Positions 12,020 to 36,245 of a DNA stretch of 64,000 nt are shown in pieces. A program made the translations under genes and the position numbers. The DNA comes from Beaufortia kweichowensis. Taxonomy: Eukaryota; Chordata; Actinopteri; Cypriniformes; Gastromyzontidae. The DNA lies in contig CM032816.1 of assembly GCA_019155185.1 (NCBI GenBank), positions 8,906,510-8,970,509 on the forward strand. The letters are read 5' to 3'. How positions within the stretch are numbered: the first letter of the stretch is position 1; the number at the start of each line of letters is the position of its first letter. The notes under the pieces were generated by a model that was not told the origin of the DNA, searched no databases, and was given only the letters and a program-made list of their open reading frames with translations.

Positions 12020-12153
12020 CTTTAATGTCTGCTTTAAACCCGTTAAGAGACACCTTCAAACTTGCAGTGTTTTGTATTGTGGATTTAAACGGCGAGTGTA
12101 ACTATGGGAACGGTGGAACCGGAAAGACCGCAGTGTCTTCTGGGATTTGAAGT
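12020..12153 (-). promoter_or_regulatory. Probable promoter and untranslated first exon of the GNAT gene
   Basis: The minus strand contains ACTTCAAATCCCAGAAG at 12137-12153. This resembles the ZNF143/Staf consensus (ACTACAATTCCCAGAATGC), which marks many TATA-less housekeeping promoters. An ETS-like CCGGAA lies beside it on the plus strand. Downstream on the minus strand, ATTAAAG/GTATTT at about 12020 is a good donor for an untranslated first exon that could splice to the acceptor before 11771. The transcription start itself cannot be seen. Confidence 0.45.
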
Positions 12154-12879
12154 CCACCAAAACGAGCACGCAACGTTCACGTAGCTAAAAGCTGGAGAGT
12201 CACTGTTTTGTTTTTTAACCTGAGATTACTCCACCCATTACAGTCCACTTACTTTTACGCATGCTATAGTTTAGATATTTAAAAAAAGAAGCGAAAAAGG
12301 CTTCAATTGAGAGCTTAAAACATAAAAAACGAAATAGAAAGTCTGAATAGAAATATTTATTATTTAGTTTATATTCTTGTTTTGTGTATTTACCTGAATA
12401 TTGTTGGACTCAATTCTTGCTATCTGGCTTTTTCTTATTTCTTCTTATTAGATATTTACTATTGTTTGTTTGTTTTTGTGTAGTGGTTGTTAGCCCTAGT
12501 GTTGTTGAGCAATATACAAGAACTTTAGGGAGACGGGAGGGGGTTCATAAGAGTACATATCTAGTTCATATGCCTATACATTTCCATGACATTTCTAACT
12601 ATAAACCATGAACAACCATTTCTGGTTGTCTAAAAGTCTGATTTGAGTTCCCCTGAGTTTATAAAATGTTTAAAAGCCCATATACTTTTCGTATGTACGT
12701 GCCCATGGGTGGCAAAATAACGAACATGCACAATTCTTTGTGCACTCAAATAATAAGATCATTTAAAACACTCCCTCGATCCTGCATCTATTCTTTAGCA
12801 TTGACTAGCATTGTCAGTTAGGGTATGGCACCTCACACACACCATTGACGCCTTTAATTCATCGGCTTTATATGTTGTA
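12154..12879. other. Spacer between the GNAT and smpd3 promoters
   Basis: About 0.7 kb of AT-rich sequence separates two divergent promoters. Only short open frames without recognisable protein features occur here, and I see no repeat. Confidence 0.5.
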
Positions 12880-13118
12880 GTGTAGCTCGTTGGGTGGGGT
12901 CTCCTCCAGCTCGGCGGATTGAAGACCGTCGTTATCTGAAAGGCGTGGCGTTGGTTGGGTTCGCGGGAGTGACGTCAGTGGAGCTGTTCAAAGCGCGCTG
13001 GTGCTGGAAAGAAACTCAGCGTCGTCGTCAGCAGCGAGCGGCGAGGCGAACCACGAGCTCAGAAATCTCTGAAGGAAATGGCGAAAAACGAGCAATTCAC
13101 CTGTTAGTCTCCTGAATT
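12880..13118 (+). promoter_or_regulatory. smpd3: smpd3 CpG-rich promoter and untranslated exon 1
   Basis: This block is clearly richer in G+C and CpG than its surroundings. It contains a full palindromic CRE, TGACGTCA, at 12970-12977, a consensus site for CREB/ATF factors. The exon appears to end at CTGAATT/GTGAGT (13118), a strong donor. A short open frame crosses it but has no protein-like features, so the exon is taken as 5' UTR. It is the best candidate first exon for the large coding exon at 24 kb. The link is inferred from position and strand. Confidence 0.55.
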
Positions 13119-15818
13119 GTGAGTATTGCAAATATCCAATCCGACTGGTTGAAATGGAAAGTTGGGGATGGGGCTGAATGGGGAGACTGGGGAGGAAGGG
13201 TTCGCCTGAGTGTTTGAGCATCACCGAGCACGCTTCTTTGTGAGACTTGCACGACAGGACATTGGCTGGAGAAAGGGGTTTGCTGTGTGTAACTGTTACA
13301 CTGGTTCACTGTTTAATGTTTGTTTCGAAGAACTGCACCGCCTCCGGCTTTGAAGCATTGTTTTTACTATAGGAAAGGAACGATTTGAATGACATTTGCA
13401 TGCGAGAGACTGCGTTTGATCAGATTTTCAAGCCAGGTGTGTTTCTGCGCGCGGCTGTTTATTTAAGCGTGTGTGTTTGTGCGCGCGCACGCGTGAGTGA
13501 GAAAAAATTTGACCGCTCTTCTTTACAACAATACTTGTATGGTTGGTCACTTATGCAAGAGAGTTTTGCTTTCTTTTGGTATCTTATGCCGTTTCCACTA
13601 ACAGTCATCGGTCATCGGCATTAGACAGCCAGGCATGTAATTTGACAATGATATCTGACGTATTTTCTATTTATTAGCGATATGCATGAGTCATAATAAA
13701 AACAATTATGTGAAAGGAAGTACACATCAATGAGTTGTATTCATTTGCATATTGCGTATTGCCAAATCATTGTGTAATTGTTTGATTTAAAGTGTGGTTT
13801 AATCCACGGATCAAGGTGTGGCAGATAAAACGTTTCTTGTAACCCTGCTTTCCTGACGCTTGAAAAGTCTGCTTCTTAAGTCACACAAACAAGCACTGTA
13901 GTCCAAAAAAACTACATTAGTTAGTTGTTAGTTAGAAGTTGTCAATAATAAATAGTTTACGTGACCACACGGGGCGGGGTCTTGCGCCTCAGTGGCCGAA
14001 ACGTGATACGTGACGTCCCATTTTCTTGTGTGTTTACAAATTGAATTGGATGTTAATTACAACCACAGCCGTGTTACTGTGTTAACTAAGCAGATATATC
14101 TGTGGCTGGCCCAATTTCTTCTTCTTCTAAGCTTCATTATTCATTAACTATAGATTGTTGTAGCTTAACCAATAAACCTCCCATGTTGCTGTCAGATTTA
14201 CAGAGGTCCACTTTTCCTTCAGTCCTTGAGGAGCCTTGCAAGATAGGCAGAAGTCCAAGTCACGACAGTGGCTGAGGTAAAACGTGGTCACGGTATTGAA
14301 ATGAAATGAATGACGCAGTGATAATCCAACACAGCAGGTTGTTTTCTTTATTATGGTTTCACATTATTTTAACGTGAGACAACAACTCTTAATGCATATA
14401 AAGGGGTCCAGTCGGCATGCCAAAATGACCATACAGAAATGTTTGGCAAGCTTTCTGTAATTATGCTGAAGCCATTAGAGGAACAGCTGAGAGAAGCATC
14501 TAATATGCTTCTTATGAGCAGAAAAGCATAATACATTTAATGCTTCTGAGATGGAGGATACAACATAAATCTCTATTCTTTCTCATAGAATGACACTTTG
14601 TCTTTAGGATCCATTAAATCAGAAATGGACTTGTGTGGCTTTTAGTCCACAAGCTTTAAGGCCATCTAATATACTTTTAAAATATTCCAAAATGAATCTG
14701 TACATATGTAGGATAGAGTCTGAATAGAAAGTATTGATCACCTGCACTCAGGAACATATGCCATATGTCTTTACCTTCTTATTTTGTGTTCTGGTTTGGT
14801 TGAGAAGTGTGAGGTTATGTGCATGTGGTCATGCTCGGTGTGTTTTCCACATTATGACCGTGGTCCTTTCACACCCACAAACAAATCTTCAAATCCTCAA
14901 ATGGAAATACTTTAAAATCTGTCAGCAACAATCCCATGTAGCAGCCAGGTTGATTGCGATACTGACGTGGCAATCTATTTTTAGGTCTTTAGTTTTGCTA
15001 CAGGTCAACAGATGTTGCACATTGGGTGTTTTAGGCCAGGTTCAACACAAGCCATGTGACTGTATGTCTGAAAGCATGTGTTTGGGCACAGTGTGTTCAC
15101 GTTCATTCAAACATTGTGCTTTCAAATTTCAAGGATGCTTTAGAGTATTGAATGACATGCCCGGCACAGTGAATCCATTCTGCACAACGGTACGTGTTTT
15201 CTCCCGCTGCAAGGGGCTAAAGCAATGTTTGCACATGGAAATCTAGTGGACAAATATATTTACAAATGCATGAAGGCTTAGATTGAGGCGCATGATTTTA
15301 AATTTGTTTTTTAGCGTAGAGGTAAATATAAGCTGATCTAAAAACAATAAAAGCCATGGAAAGTCACCACCATGACGAGTGCACAAACACGTGTGTGTGA
15401 TTGTGTGTTTGTCTGTCCTGGCTGATGTTGGCAGTGCTCTTTGAACAGACTGTGTGAACATGTAGAGATTAGATGTCCTCTGCTGTTACACGGAGAAATA
15501 TGAATACAACGAGAGACAGGGATTTGGGTTTTGTTCGGTTAATCTGCCAAAGCAGTGCGATATGCTCGGGTTTGTGTGTCGTTGTAGGTCATTTACAGAA
15601 CATTGCTTCTTTGTTCAGCTCTGGTTTTAACACTACCTAGCCAAGCATCCATTAATAGATTGGCAGGCATTTTGTGATGTGATATGTTGTTTTGATATAC
15701 GGTAAGATCACTTTATTTGTGTGGTGATGATGATGTGATCATAACAATAATCATGTGAAAGTTCAGTAGTTTAGAAACTATAGTACAGATGTCTAAGGGC
15801 AATGTTGCCATGATGTCA

Positions 15819-15905
15819 GGGTGTTCTAGACTAGGGTGTTGCTATGTGGTTGCTAAGCAGTTTTTGAAGTGGTATTTCTAGGTGGTGGCTTACTAGCCCA
15901 TTTCA
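15819..15905. repeat. Diverged GTTGCTA-rich fish repeat
   Basis: Short direct units recur here, including GGGTGTT twice, GTTGCTATGTGGTTGCTA and TAGGTGGTGGC, ending in TACTAGCCCA. This pattern is typical of an old minisatellite-like repeat seen scattered in cyprinid introns. The family assignment is from memory and unverified. Confidence 0.5.
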
Positions 15906-18900
15906 AATAATTGCAGCCCTATTGATTATCCATCCAACCATCACGCATCCAACAATATCTCCTGCAAGTACAGAGCAACTTTACCCTGCAAAAATCTGTA
16001 GTGTGTTATTAGGTCCCATGGTTTGCTTTCTCTGTACCTCCAACTCTATTTCAGGATTGTGGTTGTGGGAGAACCTCCAGTTAGGAGTCTCGGCCCAGCA
16101 GAAAGACGCCGGTTGTGGGCGTGCGCTCAAGGCCGTGACTGTTGTTAGATTACAGAGAGCGCTTTAGTTCTGAACCGCCCTAATGCACCCTTACACGAAT
16201 GGGGTCTGTCATTACCTGCAGGACACGAGCTGACCTCAACCAGATGAGAAGCTTTTCTGAAATGTGCATGTGTGCAGGTTGGGTATGGAAATGTGCGTTT
16301 GTGCACATGGGTGTTTGGAAACATGAAAGGATGCTTAGGCCATATTTGAAAATGTATATTTATTGTATAAGATGATAAAACAGGAAACCAGGTGGATCTG
16401 ATAGCAAACTTTTTCAGTCCTTACTTTACTTAGCTAATTTACTTACAATTGCATGTAACCAGCTCGACCCAAGGTGATTCTTAGTGGATGTTTAAAGTGC
16501 TTTGTATCTCAATTTTAGTAGTCAGGTTTACTGTGTGACCTACCAGACTAATTTACTGTAAAATAGTTTGCTTTAAAAAAGGAAACAAAATAAAAACATT
16601 TTAGATTTAGTGTAAAATGGCATTGAAATGTTGTTTTATGACATTAAAAATACTTTGTAGAGCCATACTTTGTGCGCATGTAATTAAAGGAACTCTTGCT
16701 TTTATAGTAAGTAAAGTAGCAGTTTTATGCATCAAGGACATAAGCATGTTAATGTGGGTTGCGGTGGTGCCAGGCAGCAGGAGATGCTATTGTAGGTGCT
16801 CATGTGCTGTCGCAGAACTTGTTCTGATCAGCAGGAGAAAGAAAAGACCATGTGGACCGTCTCCTTCCTGCTGGGTCTCCCTCTCACCTCTGTTGGTCAC
16901 CTCTTTTTCCTCGAGTTTTGGGTGGTTTCCATGGCGACAGTTCTTGTATGCCCCCCACCTCCCCCTTCTGTACTAAGCTCTAGGCTGTGATGTCTCTGTT
17001 CATCTGTGATGTGATAGGAGCTAAAAGATCATGTACTACTGTGTCTCTGAGCACTGCCCGTCTCTAACTTTCTGAAATATGTGAATATATATATTAGTAA
17101 CTTTATTTTCAGCATGTTTACAAAAGTTCTGTCAAGTATTTCCATGATATATTCAAATGAATCAATGTTCAGTTGAAGCATGTACTGTAATGTTCTAGTT
17201 AAGTGCTTGAACCAAAAAACGAAATAAATAAGCTACATTTTAATATTATTCATCATATTTACTATTAGCCATAATATTACGATGTATATGTTTGTGAATG
17301 AACTAATAAGGATTGGATACAAATGAATCTGTTTAAAAACATTTGGATGAAATGTTTCATTGTGGCTTGTTGCGGTAGGTCTTTCCTTTGTTTAGATGAT
17401 GCCATGCTGACTGAACACTTACATAATGACCCAGCAGATCTAGCAGAATAGCAGAGACAATATATAAATAGCGTACATGGCGCATAAATAATCAGTAGTT
17501 TTCAACCTAAGCAATACACCACAAATCAATGCAAAACTTAAATCCCTAGAGCGAGAATGGATTTGAATTTGTGATGCGTTTATTGTATTTTGTATTTTTT
17601 GTCTTCTGTCATACATTATGTGTGCTTTAGAAGGCAGGTCAGGATTTATTGATTTTCGAGTCTTTTCATTCAGCACAGTTGTCCAAAAGCAATTTGTATT
17701 TGTGGGGATCACTTAGAGTCACACATACAGATGAAAAAAGAGAGCTAGAGAGAGTGAAACAGGTGGAGTAAGACAAACGGGAAAAATGACAATAGAGAAA
17801 ATGTTATTGGTTCAAGAGTGCTAGAAACAGTATGGTACATCTAGTAGTGGAAAGGGTTTGGGTTTGCATGTGTGTGTGGCACCGTATTGATCTGGCATGA
17901 TCTAGATTTCAGTGTATATTTAGAGCAAACGCCCTGTAGACATGGGGGGCCCATATGGGCCAATGGCCCAGAGCATGATGGGTAATACTGAATCATCATC
18001 ATAATCCTCTGCTGTCATCTCATAAGCCAAATGATCTCTGTATAACAGCCTTAATTCATTCATAAACTAACATGCATATGGATAAATCAAATGTTTTAAT
18101 CATTGTTATTTCCATTGTTGAGATGACATTGATGTGGAAATAAATGGGATGAATAGACATTCAAAAAAAAAATGTTGGAAATCAAACATAGACCCCTTTA
18201 ACACTGACATATAAGCAAAACTAGGCAAAGATGCATTAAGCAACATTTCAGCTGACATTGCACGTTTTAAATGTCAACAGGAAACAGGGTCATAGTTGAA
18301 TTACAGTCTTGTGACTCATGTGACAGAGAGCAAAAGTGCCCATAGTTAAAAACAGCTATAGACCAAATGTACAGTATATTCATGCCTGTTTTCTGTTTCC
18401 ACCAAGTGCACAGTGAGAAACATCTAACATGGCCATTTTAATAGCACATTGCCTCTCATTGGCCATCCCACACACATCGGCACTCAAACAATCTTCTGTC
18501 TGTCTTGCCCCCGGATGCCACTCAATCTCACAACCGCCCGCACAGTAAAAGCACTCGTCACCTTGTGCAACCAGGTGTCAGGGAGTCTGGCTGAGTAATG
18601 GTCGTGCCACGCTGAATGAAAGCGCTGGCAGAACCACACTGAGTTAGGAAGAAAGATAATTGTGATGATTGTTCCGGTAATGACATGAAATCATTCTAAC
18701 TGCATTTAAAATCTGATAAGACGCAGTTGAGGGTGAAAACTCCACTGAGTGGTGCAAACTACTCTGCAGTTGGCCTGAATTCATTAGTTGTGTTTGCTTT
18801 TGGAATATTACTTAGTAAACATCATCTGATTTATAAATCTCACCTGGCTGACTTCTACAGATGAATATTTTAGGAGGGACTCAAGGGGACTGTAAAATAT

Positions 18901-20230
18901 TTTAGAGACCTGTGGTTTCTTTTGTTTTAGGCTAGTATGTAACCTAGAAACATTCTAGTAACCTTTTTGCAATACTCTTGCAACCACAAGCAACGCAGAT
19001 AAACACGTTTCCTTCCAAAACGTCTTTGTTAGACAGTTTTAATTGCTGATCAAAATAATACTGCAATCCGTAACTTTCACCATATGGCTATCACGGTTTG
19101 AAACATAAAATTGCAGGTTACAGTTTTTGTTCATGTGTCAACTAATTTCCTACAAAATCATAATTTTTGTGCAATTTGCACAATAACTAATCTTTGTTTT
19201 ATAACCACAAAAAGTTGCAGCTATAAATGAGGGATTATGAAATATCTGGCAGTCATAATCCTTCCAAAGAGGTGTTACATTGATTAGCATCTGAAACATG
19301 ATTTATCTACAGTGCAGAGAAAGTGACATTTGGTCTTGCAATGGATTAAATTATATGAAGTGCATTTTGTCTATGCAATTAGCCCATACTGGATCTCATC
19401 AGTGTGAGAATACTCAGGAGAGGCTTGCAGGAATTTAGTCATCTTATTTAAATTTGTGTCTAGGGCTAAATGAGCTTTCTAGAGTTTCATTATCACCTTG
19501 CATGAAAGAAGTGTTGTCATTGTAAGATTTGAAGATATGTGCTTGGTTATTGTTGGTTAAGTGTACTTTATATAGAGAAGTAATTAGTCCAAAACAACAT
19601 TGTACAAATTCTGCATTGCTTTCGTTTTCATCCCAGATGTGAACTTGATGTGCGTTATTATCTGAAAGATGCGTTTTAAAGATGTTTTATTTGGTGTTTG
19701 TACGTTAAAAGTAAACCACAATGCCATACAGATGCATTTAACATACATTTTGGAAACAAGATAAAAAAGAAATATCTATTGAATAAATGTAATTGTGCAG
19801 TAATCTTCACAATAAAACTAATAAATAGTGCTTGTTTAAAACTGTAACATTTAACATATTTAAAATGCTTTTTGAATCACTATTTAAAGAACTGAAAAGT
19901 TGTCGATTAATTGAATGTTTAATTTGCCTTGCAAATGGAAAAATGCTTCGGAAAAGTAAATAACTTTCCTCTGACAGCTCAATATTTAATAATTGACAAG
20001 GCTCAGTTTAACAGCATGAGATTAGTTTTATACCCATAATGTACATTTACATGTGGATCTGGTGGCATAAATTCCACGTCTTATCTTTGTGTATGTTTGT
20101 GTGTGTTGTAAGGGTCCATTGACCAGACTGACAGACAACAGTAATACTGTTCATGAGTGAGAGGAGAGGAGTCACCATGGCAACAACTCCCTTGAGTGTG
20201 CTTAGTGCAGTGTCACTCTCTCACTCTGGT

Positions 20231-20232
<2 letters not shown>

Positions 20233-20282
<50 letters not shown>
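20233..20282. repeat. (AC)25 microsatellite
   Basis: A perfect AC dinucleotide run of about 50 bases in the large smpd3 5' intron. It is likely polymorphic in length and can adopt Z-DNA. Confidence 0.95.
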
Positions 20283-20286
<4 letters not shown>

Positions 20287-23200
20287 TAAGAATTAACATT
20301 ACCTAACTTTTCCAGGAAATTAAAAGGCAAGACTAGAATGGAGAATAGAGAGGTGAAAGATATAAAGATAACAATGTGTGAGATTTTATCTCACAGTATG
20401 TTTTATTAAAAAGTCCTTTTTCTGGACTTTTTAAAGAACTTTTTTGAGTCAGATATCAGATTAAAGGTTCGTTTACGCTAAAGAACGCTATATTTATTAC
20501 AGTTTCGCATTTTAAATGCATGACTCTTGGCTGTCTGTGTTTCATCATTCATTTTAAAAAAGTGATCCCAAAAATTTTGTTAAAGGTATAGCATTCCGCT
20601 ATTTAAAACGTTATGTAAACTATGAAATAAAACTAGCATGACTCGTAGTGTACCAGGCCTTAAATTTGTAACCTTTACCCAATTTTAGTTGGAAAATAAT
20701 CAATTTTGTCTATGCAGATTTGATGTTGATAAAAAAATTTAAATGATCAAAATCAAATCATTTCTCATGTGTTTTTGAGAATTTCAGGTCCTATTATGTT
20801 TCCTGTTCAGGAAAAGAGCCCTTCAAACAATCTCTCTTCCTTCCTTTCATGCTATCTGTCTCTCTTACTGAGGGCCATTAATAAAGAACCAGTAAGAAAG
20901 ATGCACAGTCTGGCTGATGGGTCTAAATCGATCTTAGAAGTTACCGGATACACAACCAGCCCCTCATGTACACTTATCTACTTTATAGCACACACACTAG
21001 ACAACATAACATAAATCAACAGAAATTAAGCTTAAATCAAGTTGTGGATTTAACATAAAATACAGTCACAGACGTTAATGTGGAATTTCTCTCTTTCTGT
21101 CTCCATCCTCATGGGAGAGACTGTGATCAGTATTGATTAGAAGGTGAAGGATTTGAGTTTAAACAGATCTATAGTCGAGTCTTTCTAAACAAAGCTAGCT
21201 AACAGACATTCATTTCGTTTATTACCTTGATTATAGTCTCCTGGTTAGTCCTGGAGCAATATTGGCCCTCATATGCAAGTCATTGAAGGCAGATATAACA
21301 TTAAAGTGCCCACACAAAGTAAACACAGACGGGGTAGAGCTGATCATAACAACAGATATGTCTCCTGTGTTTCAACACATTCAACACATATCTCCTGTAG
21401 CTTAAGGAGAATGACAATAATTTGTTCACACATCTGATTTAGGACTTGATGTCAGTAATGTCATTTTGCAAGTGATCTGATTTGGTTTGTAATTAGATCC
21501 ATCTCAGTTGCTATAGTAATATATCAAGTGCCAAAAGACTTTCTCATACAACTGAGAGATGAGAGCAAGCTTTAAATGTGTGTGTTTGTGGGTGACCTGA
21601 AAGCTGCGCAGAGGTTGGTTTGTGTGCTGTAATGCGAGTTCATACAGCATGCACAGCTGCAAACTACCACACGTCAATTTGCTGCTCTTCCTTTTCCTGT
21701 TCTTGAACGCTGACAGTCGTTTGACCGCTCAAATGCTTACAGCGGGCTGTCAAAATCAGCCCTCTCAGAAAACCTCTACGCCGCCGGTTCGGCACAGATT
21801 AGGCAGCTGTGATGGATAAAACCTTGGAAATTATTACTCCACGGATTGGGTGTGTGTGTGGATGAGGTGAGTGTGGATGGGATGGGATTATGTGTACGTA
21901 ACGCTTCGTGGTTGCTGGTAATGCTTATCTACTGTACTGTTATGAGCTGTAGTACAGCATGTAGTTTTATTGGCGATGTGCTTCGTGTGTGTGTGTGTGT
22001 ATGAGTATTTTTAGAGTACTTTGTATGTAAGCACATGCTTTGATGTGCAGTGGGTGTACTTGCTGCTTCAACATCAAACAGTGTTTGCAACCCATTTTAT
22101 AAGTAACATACAGTACTGTATTTTGGAGGAAAAATAGACGTTCAATAAGAAAAAATGTTTGCAAGATTGTTATGGAAGAGAGGGTTCGAAACAGCTGAGT
22201 GCTCGGTGACGTCACATGAAATGAAAAGTTGTTGTATATTTTGATTAAAGGTTATGAAACAAGTTTCATTGTAATATTTTATAGTAGAATTCTAGTCTAA
22301 TCATGACAAACTATATATTGATGCAAAGGTCTAAGATTTAAGTATATATATTGAACACATTTTTATAACAATAAACATAAACTAAAAATACCAAAAATAG
22401 AAAAGATCTTTAAAATATTAGTTGCATTTTCATGCATATGCTCAATAAGTGCCGTGACAATTATCAGGTTAAAGTACGCTGTGAGCATCATTTCCACTGT
22501 ACAATGAATGAATTGTAAAATGTGAGTAAAATCAATTTTGATTTCATGTTCAACTTTAAACTGTGTGTGTTGGAGTGTTTGTGTACTTACACAAACTCAT
22601 TTAAAATCCCCAAAGCCCTATTATTTCTCTTTAGGGAGTTACAGATGATTATTTCTCGTCTGTCATTCACTGTGTCATCTTACCATCTGCCTGCTAACCC
22701 ATCCTCCCCCTGGGTCAATGGGTCATAAGTAGTCCAGTCAACACCAGGAGAAGAGCTAAAAAAAGGTTTTATCTTTGGTTTTCATTTTTGTTTCCATCAT
22801 TTTGTCTTGACATTAGGCCAAACTGTGAGTTCGATTTTAAACACAGTAAAAAATAGATTTTCTGATTGTGTCAAAGATCGACTTGCTCTGTTTGATGTGT
22901 GGTAATCTTTTGATGATTTATGTCAGGGTTCAGGAGCATCTGCTTCTTGAGTGGCACAAAAGGCAACCAACATCTCAACAGAAAAGAATGAGGTTGTGAC
23001 TTTACAACATAGGTTACGTTTTTTGACCTTATACTGAAAAGATACTTTACACAGATAAAGCCTGGGCCGTATCATGCAATTTATTTTTCCAGATGAACAA
23101 TTTTGGGGTTGCTTTTTTATAGCTCAGGAGATTTGAATTGAAAAAACACTGGCTGTCAAAACTAAAGGCTCTAAAAACAAAAAGATTTTACCACATCATT

Positions 23201-23854
23201 GAGTTCTCCAACATTCTTTGTTCAACAACAAGGCAAATTTAATTGGTATTTTCACATCACGAAGACTGAGAATATTCTTATCTTCTTTTCTTACAAATAA
23301 TGGCTTTAATTGTCTCCGTGTGAGATTGCAGTCTAATCTTCCTCATCAATCCCTTTGTTTGCTTCTGCATGTTTTTTCTCTGTTTAAATCACGTGTCACA
23401 ACCTGAAATCCAGCACCACTTTACGGAGCGACTTAGTTATCATATTTTACAGTGACACCTGCGCAGTGTGCCTTTTTAAATGCTAATTATCCTAATTTCT
23501 CCCTTTTGTTAAAATCAGAAGGTCACTTGGGATAATAATCCACATCTGGTAGACCTCTGTTCTGAATATCCTCTTTCTAATTGCACACCTTTGAATACTG
23601 AACATTTGTAAGGTCAACTGTATTTTACATCAGTTTATATTATATACAAAGAAGATTTTACAAATTATGTAACTAAAATAAAACCACAGATGCAAATGAA
23701 ACTTTCAACAGCATTCTAACACAGCATTTGGTGCGTTCTATAAAAATTCATAATGATTTCAGAAACGTTTGAAATGTTACTAGGGTCCAATTTGTTGATT
23801 GCATATTATCCTTCACTTTCAGCTGATTGCCTGTGTATTTTGTTCCCCCCGCAG

Positions 23855-24163
23855 GTTCTGGCTGGTTCCCCCCGCTGACGAATACCTGCAGCTCTCCACG
23901 TTCCCGTGTCTGGAATATTCAGAGATTTTTTTGCTATCACCATGATCAGATTTTTCAGGAGACTGTAGCACCGCAGACCCCCAACCCTCCAAGACGGGCA
24001 AAGGCCGGGGAAGAAGCCCATCACATCCCGGATTCAAAGTCGGACCCAGTAAAAGAACCATGTAGTGTTTCTTTTTCCATCACAGGGGGGCGGGTTAACT
24101 TTGTAGTTCTTTTTTTGTCTTATTTTTTTAGTTAGGGGAGTTGGTACACAAGGTGAGCCAGAA
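23855..24163 (+). promoter_or_regulatory. smpd3: smpd3 5' UTR part of the main coding exon, with upstream ORFs
   Basis: A strong acceptor (TTCCCCCCGCAG) opens the exon at 23855. The leader holds a nine-codon upstream frame (23942-23968, stop included). It also holds a minimal start-stop element, ATGTAG, in a strong ACC context at 24060-24065. A second acceptor (long T-rich tract ending TTAG, exon start 24132), with a possible donor CCCA/GTAAAA at 24048, could remove a 83-base intron containing the start-stop element. The two leader forms would then differ in translational control. This is inference. Confidence 0.55.

Positions 24164-36245
<12,082 letters not shown>

Larger units (their letters stand above)
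13119..23854 (+). other. smpd3: Large 5' intron of smpd3
   Basis: About 10.7 kb without a supported coding exon. It contains an alternating purine-pyrimidine stretch (13467-13500), a diverged GGTGTTGCTATG-type repeat (15819-15905), a small hydrophobic open frame with a good start context (16850-16990), X-box-like sites near 16925 and 20171, and an AC microsatellite (20233-20282). Additional untranslated exons could be hidden here. None can be called from sequence alone. Confidence 0.55.

Noticed and set aside
12894..13115. 73-codon frame in the smpd3 promoter exon
   Set aside because: Arg-rich reading of a CpG-rich 5' UTR without protein-like features; the exon donor falls directly after its stop.
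14734..15246. 170-codon plus-strand frame in the smpd3 intron
   Set aside because: Cysteine-rich but of irregular composition, no recognisable domain, no splice context and no promoter; taken as chance.
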